25,439 nucleotides of DNA. Source: Haloarculaceae archaeon. Lineage in GTDB: Archaea; Halobacteriota; Halobacteria; Halobacteriales; Haloarculaceae. The stretch lies in contig JAHENO010000099.1 in the NCBI GenBank assembly GCA_018609945.1, positions 1 through 25,439 on the forward strand, written 5' to 3'. The notes beneath the pieces are model-generated. The model was not told the DNA's origin. It was given only the letters and a program-made list of their open reading frames with translations, and did not search any database. Positions within the stretch are counted from its first letter, which is position 1; the number at the start of each line of letters is the position of its first letter. Position numbers and translations under genes: made by a program. Positions 7,459-14,967 of this stretch are shown here, in pieces.

Positions 7459-8090
7459 GCGACGAGTCGCCGGTCGCCGACCTGACCGTCTGCGAGTTGC
7501 TGGACGGCGTCGCCGCCCGCGAGGTCACGCCCAGCGGCGGAGCCGTCGCTGCCGTCGGCGGCGCTGCCGGTGCGGCACTGTGCGAGATGACCTGCATTCA
7601 CACCCTGGCTAGAACCGACGACGGCAACGGCACAGACGACGGTCGGGCTGCTGACCTCCGCGAGACTGGCGACGACCTGGCGACTCTCCGTACCGACCTG
7701 CTGGCGCTTGCCGACGAGGACATCGCTGCCGTCGAGGACCTGCAGGCTGCGCTGGCGTCCACCGACTCGGTAACGGATGCTCCCGTCCAGCAGACCGCCG
7801 AGCGCGCGACGGAGGTACCGCTGGAGACCGCCGGGGCGTGTTGCGAGGTGCTGGACGCGGCGGTGGTCGTAACCGAGACCGGCGCCCCGAACGCCGTTCC
7901 GGACGCCGGGACCGGCGCGTCGTTGGCCCACGCCGGCCTGCGAGCGGGCGTCTGGACCGCCCGGAGCAATCTCCCGTTGCTCGATGACGAGGCGTTCGTC
8001 GCCGACGCACGCGAGCGGGCCGCCGACTTGGAGACTGCGGGTGCGGACCTTCTCGACGACGTGGCAGCGTACGTCCGCGAGACGTGGTGA
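7455..8090 (+). CDS. Cyclodeaminase/cyclohydrolase family protein (FTCD C-terminal-like)
   Basis: 211-residue all-helical protein of the formiminotransferase-cyclodeaminase C-terminal family (PF04961), whose members act on folate one-carbon units as formimino-THF cyclodeaminase or methenyl-THF cyclohydrolase. The family signature near the N-terminus is present as LLDGVAAREVTPSGGAVAA, with TPSGG at 25-29 in place of the usual TPGGGS, followed by alternating Ala-rich helices. Length agrees with the stand-alone form. The start is GTG at 7455, overlapping the trpB stop as GTGA, so it is probably translated by coupling from the trpB message. This suggests a shared role, perhaps serine and one-carbon supply, but that is inference. 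The actual substrate is uncertain. Confidence 0.8.
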   Translation: MSDESPVADLTVCELLDGVAAREVTPSGGAVAAVGGAAGAALCEMTCIHTLARTDDGNGTDDGRAADLRETGDDLATLRTDLLALADEDIAAVEDLQAALASTDSVTDAPVQQTAERATEVPLETAGACCEVLDAAVVVTETGAPNAVPDAGTGASLAHAGLRAGVWTARSNLPLLDDEAFVADARERAADLETAGADLLDDVAAYVRETW

Positions 8091-8109
8091 TCGCCTCTCA
8101 TCGACCTCG

Positions 8110-8700
8110 TTAGCTGTCGAGGAGCGTCTCGACGTGTTCCAGTACTTCCGACCGGACGGCTGCGACATCGCGCGTGGCGTCGACGCGGACGAACCGGTCG
8201 GGGTCGGCGGCGACGAGGCGCTCGTAGTTCTCGCGGACCCGCGCGAGGTACTCGGCGGTCTCGAACTTGTTCGTGGCGCCGCTACGCTCGGCGGCCGTCT
8301 CGGGGTCGACGTCCAGATAGATGGTCGCGTCCGGCGGGCGGGTCCAGGGCTGGTGGACCTCGCGGACGAACTCGACAGGCTCGTCGAACCGGCCGGCCAG
8401 CGACACGCCCTGGTAGGCGTACCGGGAGTCGGAGTAGCGGTCGGAGACGACGACCCGGCCTTGCTCGAGAGCGGGCCACACGGTGTCGGCCAGGTGGGCG
8501 GCGTGGTCGGCCGTGTAGAGAAAGAGTTCCGCGAGCGGGTCCGCGTCGGGGTCCGCGATGGAGCGGTCGACCGCCTCCCCGTACCAGGTGTCGGTCGGCT
8601 CCCGCGTGAACACCGCGTCCCCGAGCGTCTCACTCTCCCGGAGCGCCTCCAGACAGGTCGACTTCCCGGCCCCGTCGAGTCCCTCCAGCGTGATCAGCAT
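8110..8700 (-). CDS. tmk: Thymidylate kinase (dTMP kinase)
   Basis: 196-residue P-loop kinase that phosphorylates dTMP to dTDP. It shows the Walker A motif GLDGAGKST (7-15), the TREPTDTWYGE segment that follows it, the family motif VVVSDRYSDSRYAYQG, a LID region around ETAAERSG, and a C-terminal helix ending ETLLDS. Length is normal for the family. ATG at 8700 (MLITLEGLDG) is chosen over the ATG at 8724 because the protein normally starts directly at this beta strand. Its stop lies 19 nt from the end of the convergent cyclodeaminase-family gene. It is divergent from tenA over 92 bp. Confidence 0.95.
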   Translation of the reverse strand: MLITLEGLDGAGKSTCLEALRESETLGDAVFTREPTDTWYGEAVDRSIADPDADPLAELFLYTADHAAHLADTVWPALEQGRVVVSDRYSDSRYAYQGVSLAGRFDEPVEFVREVHQPWTRPPDATIYLDVDPETAAERSGATNKFETAEYLARVRENYERLVAADPDRFVRVDATRDVAAVRSEVLEHVETLLDS

Positions 8701-8761
8701 GTCCGCTCCTCGGCGCGGCGTCACCTAAACTCCCGGGATATAATCGGGTAATAGTAGCAAC

Positions 8762-8767
8762 TTATAT
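8762..8767 (+). promoter_or_regulatory. tenA promoter (TATA box)
   Basis: TTATAT is centred about 28 nt before the tenA ATG, giving a leaderless transcript. The space between box and start leaves no room for an RNA leader, so a thiamin riboswitch is unlikely; any vitamin control would have to act at the DNA level. The upstream stretch GGGATATAATCGGGTAATAG (8735-8754) is also AT-rich and may serve the divergent tmk gene. Confidence 0.6.
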
Positions 8768-8792
8768 CCCTGTTCCTCGACCAAAGCCGGGT

Positions 8793-9458
8793 ATGAGCTT
8801 CACCGACGACCTCGAACCGGTCGCAGAGCCGATCTGGGAGGCGATCCTCGACCATCCGATGGTCGCACAGTTGGGCGAGGGGACCCTCGACGAGGAGCCG
8901 TTCAAATACTGGGTCAGGCAGGACTACGTCTACCTCATCGAATACTCGCGGGTCTTCGCTCTCGGGGCTGCCAACGCGCCCGACCTGGAGCGGATGGGCA
9001 CCTTCGCGGAGTTGCTCGACGCCACCATCAACACCGAGATGGACCTGCACCGGGAGTACGCCGCGGAGTTCGGTATTTCCGAGGCCGACCTCGAAGCGAC
9101 CGACCCCTCGCCGACGACCCGGGCGTACACGGACTTCCTCGTGCGCGTGGCGGCGACGGGGACCTTCGGTGACCTCGTGGCCGCACTCCTCCCCTGCATG
9201 TGGGGCTTCAACGAGACGGGAAAGCGCCTCGCAGCCAGCGGCACGCCGGACCACGAGCAGTACGCCGCCTGGGTCAAGATGTACTCCGGCGAGGAGTTCA
9301 CGGAACTCTCGGAGTGGTGCAAGGGCCTGATGGACGACGTCGCGGCCGACGCCTCGGCGGCCGAGCGCGAGCGCTACACCGACCTGTTCCGGACCTCCGC
9401 ACGCTACGAGTACCGCTTCTGGGACGCCGCCTGGCGCCAGGAGGAGTGGTCGGTGTGA
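8793..9458 (+). CDS. tenA: TenA family aminopyrimidine aminohydrolase, Cys type (TenA_C)
   Basis: 221-residue TenA/thiaminase II protein. The family hydrolyses 4-amino-5-aminomethyl-2-methylpyrimidine to the hydroxymethyl form (HMP), salvaging base-degraded thiamin. The active site is complete and lines up almost residue for residue with Bacillus TenA: Asp44 in VRQDYVYL, Tyr47, catalytic Cys135 in LLPCMWGFNE, and Glu206 in RYEYRFWD. Length is normal for the family. The start at 8793 lies 28 nt from a clear TATA box. The second TenA gene begins inside its stop codon (GTGA, 4-nt overlap), so the two are co-translated. Substrate assignment comes from the family, not from this sequence. Confidence 0.94.
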   Translation: MSFTDDLEPVAEPIWEAILDHPMVAQLGEGTLDEEPFKYWVRQDYVYLIEYSRVFALGAANAPDLERMGTFAELLDATINTEMDLHREYAAEFGISEADLEATDPSPTTRAYTDFLVRVAATGTFGDLVAALLPCMWGFNETGKRLAASGTPDHEQYAAWVKMYSGEEFTELSEWCKGLMDDVAADASAAERERYTDLFRTSARYEYRFWDAAWRQEEWSV

Positions 9459-10231
9459 GCGGCGACAACGACCCTTCGACGGCTGGGACGGTCACGGAGA
9501 GCTACGAGGAGTACGCAGCCACGCGGGAGGACGCCCGCTTCACTGACTGGCTCCGCGAGCGCTCGGAACCGGACTGGACGGCGGCCACCGAGCACCGCTT
9601 CACCCGCGAACTCGGGCGTGGCGACCTCGACGACGCGGTCTTCCGGCGGTACCTCGTCCAGGATTACGCCTTCGTCGGCGACCTCGTCGGTGCCTTCGGC
9701 CACGCGGTCGGAGACGCGCCGTCGATGGCCGCCAAATCGCGGCTCGTCGACTTCTTGGGCGTCCTGACCGCCGACGAGAACGACTACTTCGAGCGGTCCT
9801 TCGAGGCGCTGGGCGTCCCCGAGGAGACATACGCCGACCCGGAGACGGCGCCGACGACCCGGGCGTTTCTGGACCTGCTCGGCCGGGCGGCCCGCGAGGG
9901 CGGGTACGCGGAGACCCTCGCGGTCCTGGTCCCGGCCGAGTGGATCTACCTCGAGTGGGCCAGCGCCGTCGCGGACGCCGACCCGGAGCGCTTCTACCTC
10001 GCGGAGTGGATCGACCTCCACGCGAACCCCGAGTTCGAATCGTTCGTGGGATGGCTCCGCGAGGAACTCGACCGGGAAGGTGCCGCGGCCGCGTCGCACA
10101 GGCAGCGTCGGCTGGAATCCCTCTTTTGCCGGACAGTCGAACTCGAAGTCGCCTTCTTCGAGGCGGCCTACGAACCCGACGTCGGAGCGGTCACCTCCAA
10201 CGCCGATCGGTCCGGAGAGGGAGGTGTCTGA
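9455..10231 (+). CDS. TenA family protein lacking the active-site Cys (TenA_E type)
   Basis: 258-residue divergent TenA paralogue with an N-terminal extension of about 25 residues. It keeps the helical-bundle pattern and Asp70 in LVQDYAFV (equivalent to Asp44), and Glu231 in LEVAFFEAAY (equivalent to the last active-site Glu). The Cys-containing LLPCMW motif is replaced by LVPAEWIYLEW, with Glu162 next to the lost Cys, the hallmark of the TenA_E subgroup. Plant TenA_E proteins process pyrimidine thiamin-breakdown products such as the N-formyl form. The start is GTG at 9455, overlapping the tenA stop. The transporter follows 3 nt after its stop. Paired TenA_C and TenA_E genes suggest consecutive or complementary salvage steps; this is inference. 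Confidence 0.87.
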   Translation: MSGDNDPSTAGTVTESYEEYAATREDARFTDWLRERSEPDWTAATEHRFTRELGRGDLDDAVFRRYLVQDYAFVGDLVGAFGHAVGDAPSMAAKSRLVDFLGVLTADENDYFERSFEALGVPEETYADPETAPTTRAFLDLLGRAAREGGYAETLAVLVPAEWIYLEWASAVADADPERFYLAEWIDLHANPEFESFVGWLREELDREGAAAASHRQRRLESLFCRTVELEVAFFEAAYEPDVGAVTSNADRSGEGGV

Positions 10232-10234
10232 CCG

Positions 10235-11770
10235 GTGGTGACCACCACAGTCGCGCTCGGCCTCGCGGTGGCGGTGCTGGCCGGCTTCACGGGGCTGGGA
10301 CTGTGGCACTCGCGGGGTCGCGTCGACTCGACGGAGGACCTGATTACGGCCCGCGATTCTGTCGGCGGGCGGCGGCTGACGGCCACGCTCGTCGTGTCGG
10401 TGATGGGCGTCTGGATATTGCTGGCGGCACCGGAAGCGGGTGCGAGCTTCGGGCTCGCGGCCGCACTCGGGTACGCGGTCGGCGAAGCGGTCCCCATGCT
10501 CGCCTACGCGAAACTCGGCCCGCGGGTCCGCGAACTCATCCCGTCTGGCCACTCGCTGACAGAGTACGCCCACGCCCGGTACGGGCCAGCCATGTACGGG
10601 TTCGTGCTCGTCGTGAGTGCCCTCTACATGTTCGTGTTCGTCGCCGCCGAACTGACCGGCATCGCTGCGGCGCTCTCGCTGATCGCGGACGTCCCGCAGT
10701 GGCAGACGGCTCTCCTGGTCGGGGGGTTCGTCCTCGTCTATACGGGCTATGGCGGCCTCCGGGCGAGCATCTTCACCGACACGGTCCAGGCACTGCTCGT
10801 CGTGCCGCTGCTGGTGGTGGCCGCCGCTGGCGCCGTTCTGGCCCTGGGTGGCCCCGGCGCGGTGTACGAGGGAGTCGCGGCTGCGAATCCGACGTTGCTC
10901 GATCCGACGTTCGGCGCCGGCCTCCGGTTCGGGCTCGCGCTCGCGTTCGCCATCCTCGGGGCCGAACTCATCAACCAGACGTGGTGGCAGCGAATCTACG
11001 CCGGCAGCGACAGCGCGACCGTGCGTCGTGGCTTCCGGGTCGCGTCCCTCACGAACGGCCTGATCGTCCTGGTTGCCGCGCTGTTCGGTCTCGTCGCCGT
11101 CGGCCACGCAAACATCGTGACCGACATCGCCAGCCCCGAGTACAACGCCGACATCGCCTTCTTCCTCCTGCTCGGGGCGGCCTTCCCCGAGTGGGTCGTG
11201 CTCGCGGTCGTGTTGCTCGCCCTGGTGCTCGTGATGAGTTCCATCGACTCGCTGTTCAACGCCCTCGCGAGTCTCGTGACGGCGGACCTCCCACGCCTGC
11301 TGGCCGACCCTGCCGACCGCACCCTCAGGCTCGGGGCGCGGGCCCTGACGCTTCTCGTGGCCGTCGCCGCGATCTACGTCAGCCTGCGTGCCCAGAGCGT
11401 CCTCCGGCTGTTCTTCCTCGCGGATCTGCTCGGCGCCGCCGTCGCGTTCCCGCTGGTCTACGGCCTCTACACCCGGGGACTGTCGGGTCCGGGCGCGCTC
11501 GCGAGTAGCGTGGCTGGCCTGGCCGTCGGGCTCGCGTACTTCCCGGACTTCCGCGGGCTGTTGACCGCCGTCCCCATCCTCGGTCCGGCCCTCCCCGCCG
11601 CCGACCAGCTGTATCTCGCCTCCTTCGCTGGTGCGTTCCTGGTCTCGACCGCCCTGGCGCTGCTCGCAGCCCGGGTCTCGTCGACCGAGTTCGACCTCGA
11701 CTCGCTGGCGGGCGAGATCCGGCGTCTCGACGAGACGCCGGCCACGGATGGCGGGGAGGCCTCCGACTGA
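10235..11770 (+). CDS. Sodium:solute symporter (SSS/SLC5 family)
   Basis: 511-residue integral membrane carrier with about 13 hydrophobic segments. Family marks include an early loop reading DLITARDSVGG (about 34-44), the conserved GYGGLRASIFTDTVQ segment around 168-182, and MSSIDSLFNALASLVTAD from residue 334, which carries the paired serines of the sodium site. The last 40 residues form an acidic cytoplasmic tail. The start is GTG at 10235, 3 nt after the TenA_E stop (a second GTG follows directly), so it belongs to the TenA operon. Context suggests uptake of a thiamin-related pyrimidine or another thiamin breakdown product, but SSS carriers move many solutes and no substrate residue can be read here. 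Confidence 0.88.
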   Translation: MVTTTVALGLAVAVLAGFTGLGLWHSRGRVDSTEDLITARDSVGGRRLTATLVVSVMGVWILLAAPEAGASFGLAAALGYAVGEAVPMLAYAKLGPRVRELIPSGHSLTEYAHARYGPAMYGFVLVVSALYMFVFVAAELTGIAAALSLIADVPQWQTALLVGGFVLVYTGYGGLRASIFTDTVQALLVVPLLVVAAAGAVLALGGPGAVYEGVAAANPTLLDPTFGAGLRFGLALAFAILGAELINQTWWQRIYAGSDSATVRRGFRVASLTNGLIVLVAALFGLVAVGHANIVTDIASPEYNADIAFFLLLGAAFPEWVVLAVVLLALVLVMSSIDSLFNALASLVTADLPRLLADPADRTLRLGARALTLLVAVAAIYVSLRAQSVLRLFFLADLLGAAVAFPLVYGLYTRGLSGPGALASSVAGLAVGLAYFPDFRGLLTAVPILGPALPAADQLYLASFAGAFLVSTALALLAARVSSTEFDLDSLAGEIRRLDETPATDGGEASD

Positions 11771-11775
11771 TTGCG

Positions 11776-11877
11776 ATGGGACAGTTGGCCTTCGCGGTCC
11801 TGCTCCGAGGGGCGGTCATGAGTGTGTTTCCGATGTTCTGCTACGAGACCTACACCGTCGGCCGGGCCGCCGGCTGA
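11776..11877 (+). CDS. Possible 33-residue small ORF
   Basis: MGQLAFAVLLRGAVMSV and a further 16 residues, ending VGRAAG. Codon third positions are mostly G/C, as in real genes here, and the first half is hydrophobic. It starts 5 nt after the symporter stop, so it could be coupled to it. Against it: no Shine-Dalgarno sequence, no recognised family and very short length. It may equally be chance. Confidence 0.3.
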   Translation: MGQLAFAVLLRGAVMSVFPMFCYETYTVGRAAG

Positions 11878-11974
11878 ATCGGTTAGTGGAGTCCGGAATC
11901 GGAGTGGTATTACTGGGTGGTACGATCCAGTGGACTAGAACGGCAGCTTTTTTCGGCAGGACCGTCCACGTCGG

Positions 11975-13300
11975 ATGATGGGTAGCGAACAACCCGCAGA
12001 CGTCACGGCCGTCCGCGAGGGCACAGTTGCCGAGTACATACGCGAGATGGGACCGACGTGGGTCGCGGGCGCCATCGCCGCCGGCCCGGCGACGATCGCC
12101 AGCCTCGTCACCGCCGGCGCGCTCTTCGGCTACGACCTGCTGTGGGTGGTCGTCCTCTCGGCCGTTGCCGGTGCGCTCGCCCAGTATCTCGCGACCCGGC
12201 TGGGCCTGCTGACCGAGGACGGCATCGTCGCTGTCGTCGAGGAGTATCTCGGCGAGTGGTGGGCGTGGCTGCTGGTCGCTGACGTGGTGCTGGCCGCCGG
12301 CGTCGCACAGCTCGTCATCATGAAGACCGTCGCCACGGTCTCGGGAACCATCACCGGCATCGACGCCCGCGCGTGGGGCGTCGTCTGGGCGCTCGTCCTC
12401 GCGGCGGGGCTCGCGGGGCGCGGCTACCGCTTCGTCGAACTCGTCGCGAAGGTACTGGTCGTGGCCATCGTGCTGGCTTTCCTGGCCAGCCTGGCGGTCG
12501 TCCCGGTCGACCCCGGTGCGGCAGCGGCCGGCCTCGTCCCCTCGGTGCCGCCGGGCGGGGCCATCGTCTCCGCCGCCATCCTCGGAGGGGCCGTCCACAT
12601 CACCCTCATCACCATGCAGTCCTACACCATGCGCGCCCGGGAGTGGACCCGGGCGGAGTACGGCCTCGCCACCTTCGACGTCGGCGCCTCGATGCTCGCG
12701 GCCTTCGGCGTCTACAGCCTCGCTATCTTCCTCGTGACCGCGAGCGTGCTGGAGTCGGGCGACCTGACGCCGGTCGCGGCCGCCGACGCGCTCGGGCCGC
12801 TCGTCGGCGAGCGCGCTCGTCTGCTCTTCTTGCTCGGGCTGTGGGGTGCTGCCGTCTCGACGCTCGGAGGGAACACGGTCGTCCCGCCGTATCTGCTCGC
12901 CGACAAGCTCGGCTGGGGGACGAGCATCGCCGACGACCGCTACCGCGGGCTGGTCGCCGCCGTCGCGCTCCTGTCGGCACTCGGCGCGTTCATCCCCGGC
13001 GCAGTCATCGGCCAACTGGTGCTCGTCCTCGCGGTCGGAACCGTCGGGACGCCCTTCGCCATCGCGGTCGTCCTCTACCTGCTCAACTCCGGGGCGGTTC
13101 CCGAACCAACTTCGACGCCCGCGAACCTCGGGGGCCTGGCACTGCTCGCGGTGACCGGGGTTCTCGCCACGAACTTCGTCCGCGAGCAGGTCACTGCCGG
13201 GCTCACACCGCTCTCGGGTGTCGTGCTCGCGGTGGCGGTGGTCATCCTGCTGGCGACCGTCGGGCTGGGCGTGAAGTTCGGCCGGGCGGCGGCCGGATAG
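11975..13300 (+). CDS. Nramp-like (SLC11-related) membrane carrier lacking the metal-site residues
   Basis: 441-residue membrane protein with about 11 hydrophobic segments. TM1 and its follow-up (GPTWVAG...FGYDLLWVVVLSAVAGALAQYLATRLGLLT) closely parallel the Nramp/MntH pattern. In Nramp proteins the transition metal is held by DPGN in TM1 and MPH in TM6. Here the aligned positions read GPAT (37-40) and HIT (207-209, in AVHITLITMQSY), so the key Asp, Asn and Met are gone. It probably does not carry Mn2+ or Fe2+ in the usual way; another cation or an organic solute is possible. It starts ATG-ATG at 11975, about 200 bp after the symporter gene, and its stop directly abuts that of the convergent SDR gene. 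Confidence 0.82.
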   Translation: MMGSEQPADVTAVREGTVAEYIREMGPTWVAGAIAAGPATIASLVTAGALFGYDLLWVVVLSAVAGALAQYLATRLGLLTEDGIVAVVEEYLGEWWAWLLVADVVLAAGVAQLVIMKTVATVSGTITGIDARAWGVVWALVLAAGLAGRGYRFVELVAKVLVVAIVLAFLASLAVVPVDPGAAAAGLVPSVPPGGAIVSAAILGGAVHITLITMQSYTMRAREWTRAEYGLATFDVGASMLAAFGVYSLAIFLVTASVLESGDLTPVAAADALGPLVGERARLLFLLGLWGAAVSTLGGNTVVPPYLLADKLGWGTSIADDRYRGLVAAVALLSALGAFIPGAVIGQLVLVLAVGTVGTPFAIAVVLYLLNSGAVPEPTSTPANLGGLALLAVTGVLATNFVREQVTAGLTPLSGVVLAVAVVILLATVGLGVKFGRAAAG

Positions 13301-14119
13301 TCAGGACAGTCGCCGGACGAGTCCGTACGCGGCGTCCCTGAGACTGTCGGGCAGAAAGCGCGTGTACAGCAGGTACTGCGACACGCGGCCGACGGGATAG
13401 CGGGCTTTCGGGTCGGACACGCAGGCGGCGTCGTGAATGACGCTGGCGACGTCCTCGGGGGGGACAGCAAGGGGTGAATCGGGGGCGAACAGGCTGGCGT
13501 CATCGATGAAGTCGTAGAGCCACTCGTAGGCAGGGCGGCGTTCGAGGCCGTCGTCGAGTTCCGACTCCATGCGGCCCCCGAATCCGGTCTCGACGGGACC
13601 CGGTTCGACCAGGACCACGTCGACGCCGAACGGGTCGAGTTCATTCCGGAGCGCGTCGCTCATCGCCTCGAGAGCGAACTTGGAGGCGCTGTATGCGCCC
13701 CCGCCCGGCGTGACCACCCGGCCGGCGACGCTCGAGACGTTCACGATGGTCCCCTCGCCGCGCTCGCGCATGTGCGGGAGCGCCGACCGAACCAGGCGGT
13801 GCGGGCCGTAGACGTTGACGTCGAACTGTCGGTGGAGTTTGTCGGCCGGGATGTCCTCCAGCGGGCCGTACTGCCCGTACCCGGCGTTGTTGACCAGGCA
13901 ACCGAGAGAGCCCTCCTCCTCGATGACGCGGTCGACCACGCGGTCGATGTCGCTGCCGCTGGTGACATCGAGCGTGTCCGTCCGGCAGTCGAGGTCCGCG
14001 ATGTCGTCCTCGTCGCGGGCCGTCGCGTACACCGTCCAGCCCTCCGTGGCGAACCGGCCGGCGGTCGCCCGGCCGATGCCCGACGAACAGCCGGTGATGA
14101 GAACCGTCTCCTCAGCCAT
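13301..14119 (-). CDS. Short-chain dehydrogenase/reductase (SDR)
   Basis: 272-residue classical SDR, a cytoplasmic NAD(P)-dependent oxidoreductase. It has the cofactor motif TGCSSGIG (9-16), NNAG (77-80), Asn102 in VNVYGP, the catalytic Ser around 129-130 in NVSSVAG, and the YxxxK pair Tyr143/Lys147 in YSASK, followed by EPGPVETGF. Arg35 in YATARDEDD just after the second strand would favour NADPH. The substrate is unknown; the sequence resembles broad oxidoreductases acting on ketones or lipids. A TATA box (TTATAT, minus strand, 14148-14143) lies 26 nt upstream of the ATG. The gene is convergent with the Nramp-like gene with no bases between the stop codons. Confidence 0.92.
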   Translation of the reverse strand: MAEETVLITGCSSGIGRATAGRFATEGWTVYATARDEDDIADLDCRTDTLDVTSGSDIDRVVDRVIEEEGSLGCLVNNAGYGQYGPLEDIPADKLHRQFDVNVYGPHRLVRSALPHMRERGEGTIVNVSSVAGRVVTPGGGAYSASKFALEAMSDALRNELDPFGVDVVLVEPGPVETGFGGRMESELDDGLERRPAYEWLYDFIDDASLFAPDSPLAVPPEDVASVIHDAACVSDPKARYPVGRVSQYLLYTRFLPDSLRDAAYGLVRRLS

Positions 14120-14142
14120 GCGCGAGTCGACGGCGCCCTCTC

Positions 14143-14148
14143 ATATAA
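14143..14148 (-). promoter_or_regulatory. SDR gene promoter (TATA box)
   Basis: On the minus strand TTATAT is centred 26 nt upstream of the SDR ATG at 14119, consistent with a leaderless transcript. It is one of the clearest TATA boxes in the window. Confidence 0.6.
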
Positions 14149-14178
14149 GCCCCGCCGATAGGGACGGCGGGTACTGGT

Positions 14179-14967
14179 CTACACCCCTCGCTTGACTTCG
14201 TCCGCGTAGGCGTCGGCCAGCCGGATCGGCTCGGGGAGCTTGTATCCCGCGGCACACGCCAGGACCAGATCGGCCGCAGTCCGAGCGCCCACGCGGTGGC
14301 CGGGGCTGACGTAGAGGGGGTTGACGTGCCGATCCCCCGAGTCGAACTGGCGGGTCTGGACGGCGTAGCCGATGACGCTCCCGTCGGGAGCGGTCACGTC
14401 GTCGTCGGCCTCGATGGCGACCCGGGCACCCTCCGGGAGAGGGTCCGCGAGCGACCGGCGGGGCCGCCCACAGAGCAGGCTCTTCGCGACGCCGACTGCG
14501 GGGAGGTCGAGCGTGACGCCGACGTGAGTGGCGAGGCCCGCCTCCCGGAAGTGGATGCGGCCGCTCCCGTCGACCAGCAGGAGGTCGGGCTCCCGGTCGA
14601 GCGCGTCGAGCGCCGAGAGGACGGCGTTGCCCTCCCGGAAGCTCAGCAAGCCCGGAATGTAGGGTATCGCGGCCGGTTCGACCGCGGTAGCGCGTTCGAC
14701 CACCTCACCGCCGCGGGTGAGGACGACGGCGCTGACGGCCTCGTCGCCGCGGAACGCCTGGTCGACGCCCGCCACGAGCGGTCGGTCGCCGTTCCCACCC
14801 AGCGTGGCCTGGTCGGCTCCCGGCGTCTCCCCGGCGACACCGACCGTCGCAGGGTCGAACCCCAGGTCGTCTTCGAAGGCCGCAGCTCTCGCAATCTCCC
14901 CTTGCATGCGCTCCATCTCCTCGCGGGACAGCGAGGGATCCGGGACGAATTCGGGGTGGACGACCAT
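14179..14967 (-). CDS. nfi: Endonuclease V
   Basis: 262-residue deoxyinosine-specific endonuclease, which nicks DNA (or inosine-containing RNA) one base 3' of the deaminated purine. Family marks are the catalytic strand VAGVDQAF with its Asp, the wedge motif PYIPGLLSFRE, LLLVDGSGRIHFREAGLATHVG (the variant of DGxGxxHPRxxGxAxHxG), GVAKSLLCG, and the C-terminal PLYVSPGHRVGARTA. The stretch of about 60 residues before VAGVDQAF is longer than in bacterial Nfi and contains an acidic linker. ATG at 14967 overlaps the rhomboid stop by 1 nt (TGATG), so it is the second gene of a two-gene transcript. Confidence 0.94.
   Translation of the reverse strand: MVVHPEFVPDPSLSREEMERMQGEIARAAAFEDDLGFDPATVGVAGETPGADQATLGGNGDRPLVAGVDQAFRGDEAVSAVVLTRGGEVVERATAVEPAAIPYIPGLLSFREGNAVLSALDALDREPDLLLVDGSGRIHFREAGLATHVGVTLDLPAVGVAKSLLCGRPRRSLADPLPEGARVAIEADDDVTAPDGSVIGYAVQTRQFDSGDRHVNPLYVSPGHRVGARTAADLVLACAAGYKLPEPIRLADAYADEVKRGV

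Noticed and set aside
8701..8792. Possible thiamin (TPP) riboswitch ahead of tenA
   Set aside because: The TATA box lies 28 nt from the ATG, leaving no leader RNA, and no TPP-aptamer motifs were seen.
11878..11974. T-rich run (TTTTTTT at 11949-11955) as the promoter of the Nramp-like gene
   Set aside because: It is about 23 nt from the start, slightly too close, and may instead end the symporter transcript; the evidence is insufficient for either call.
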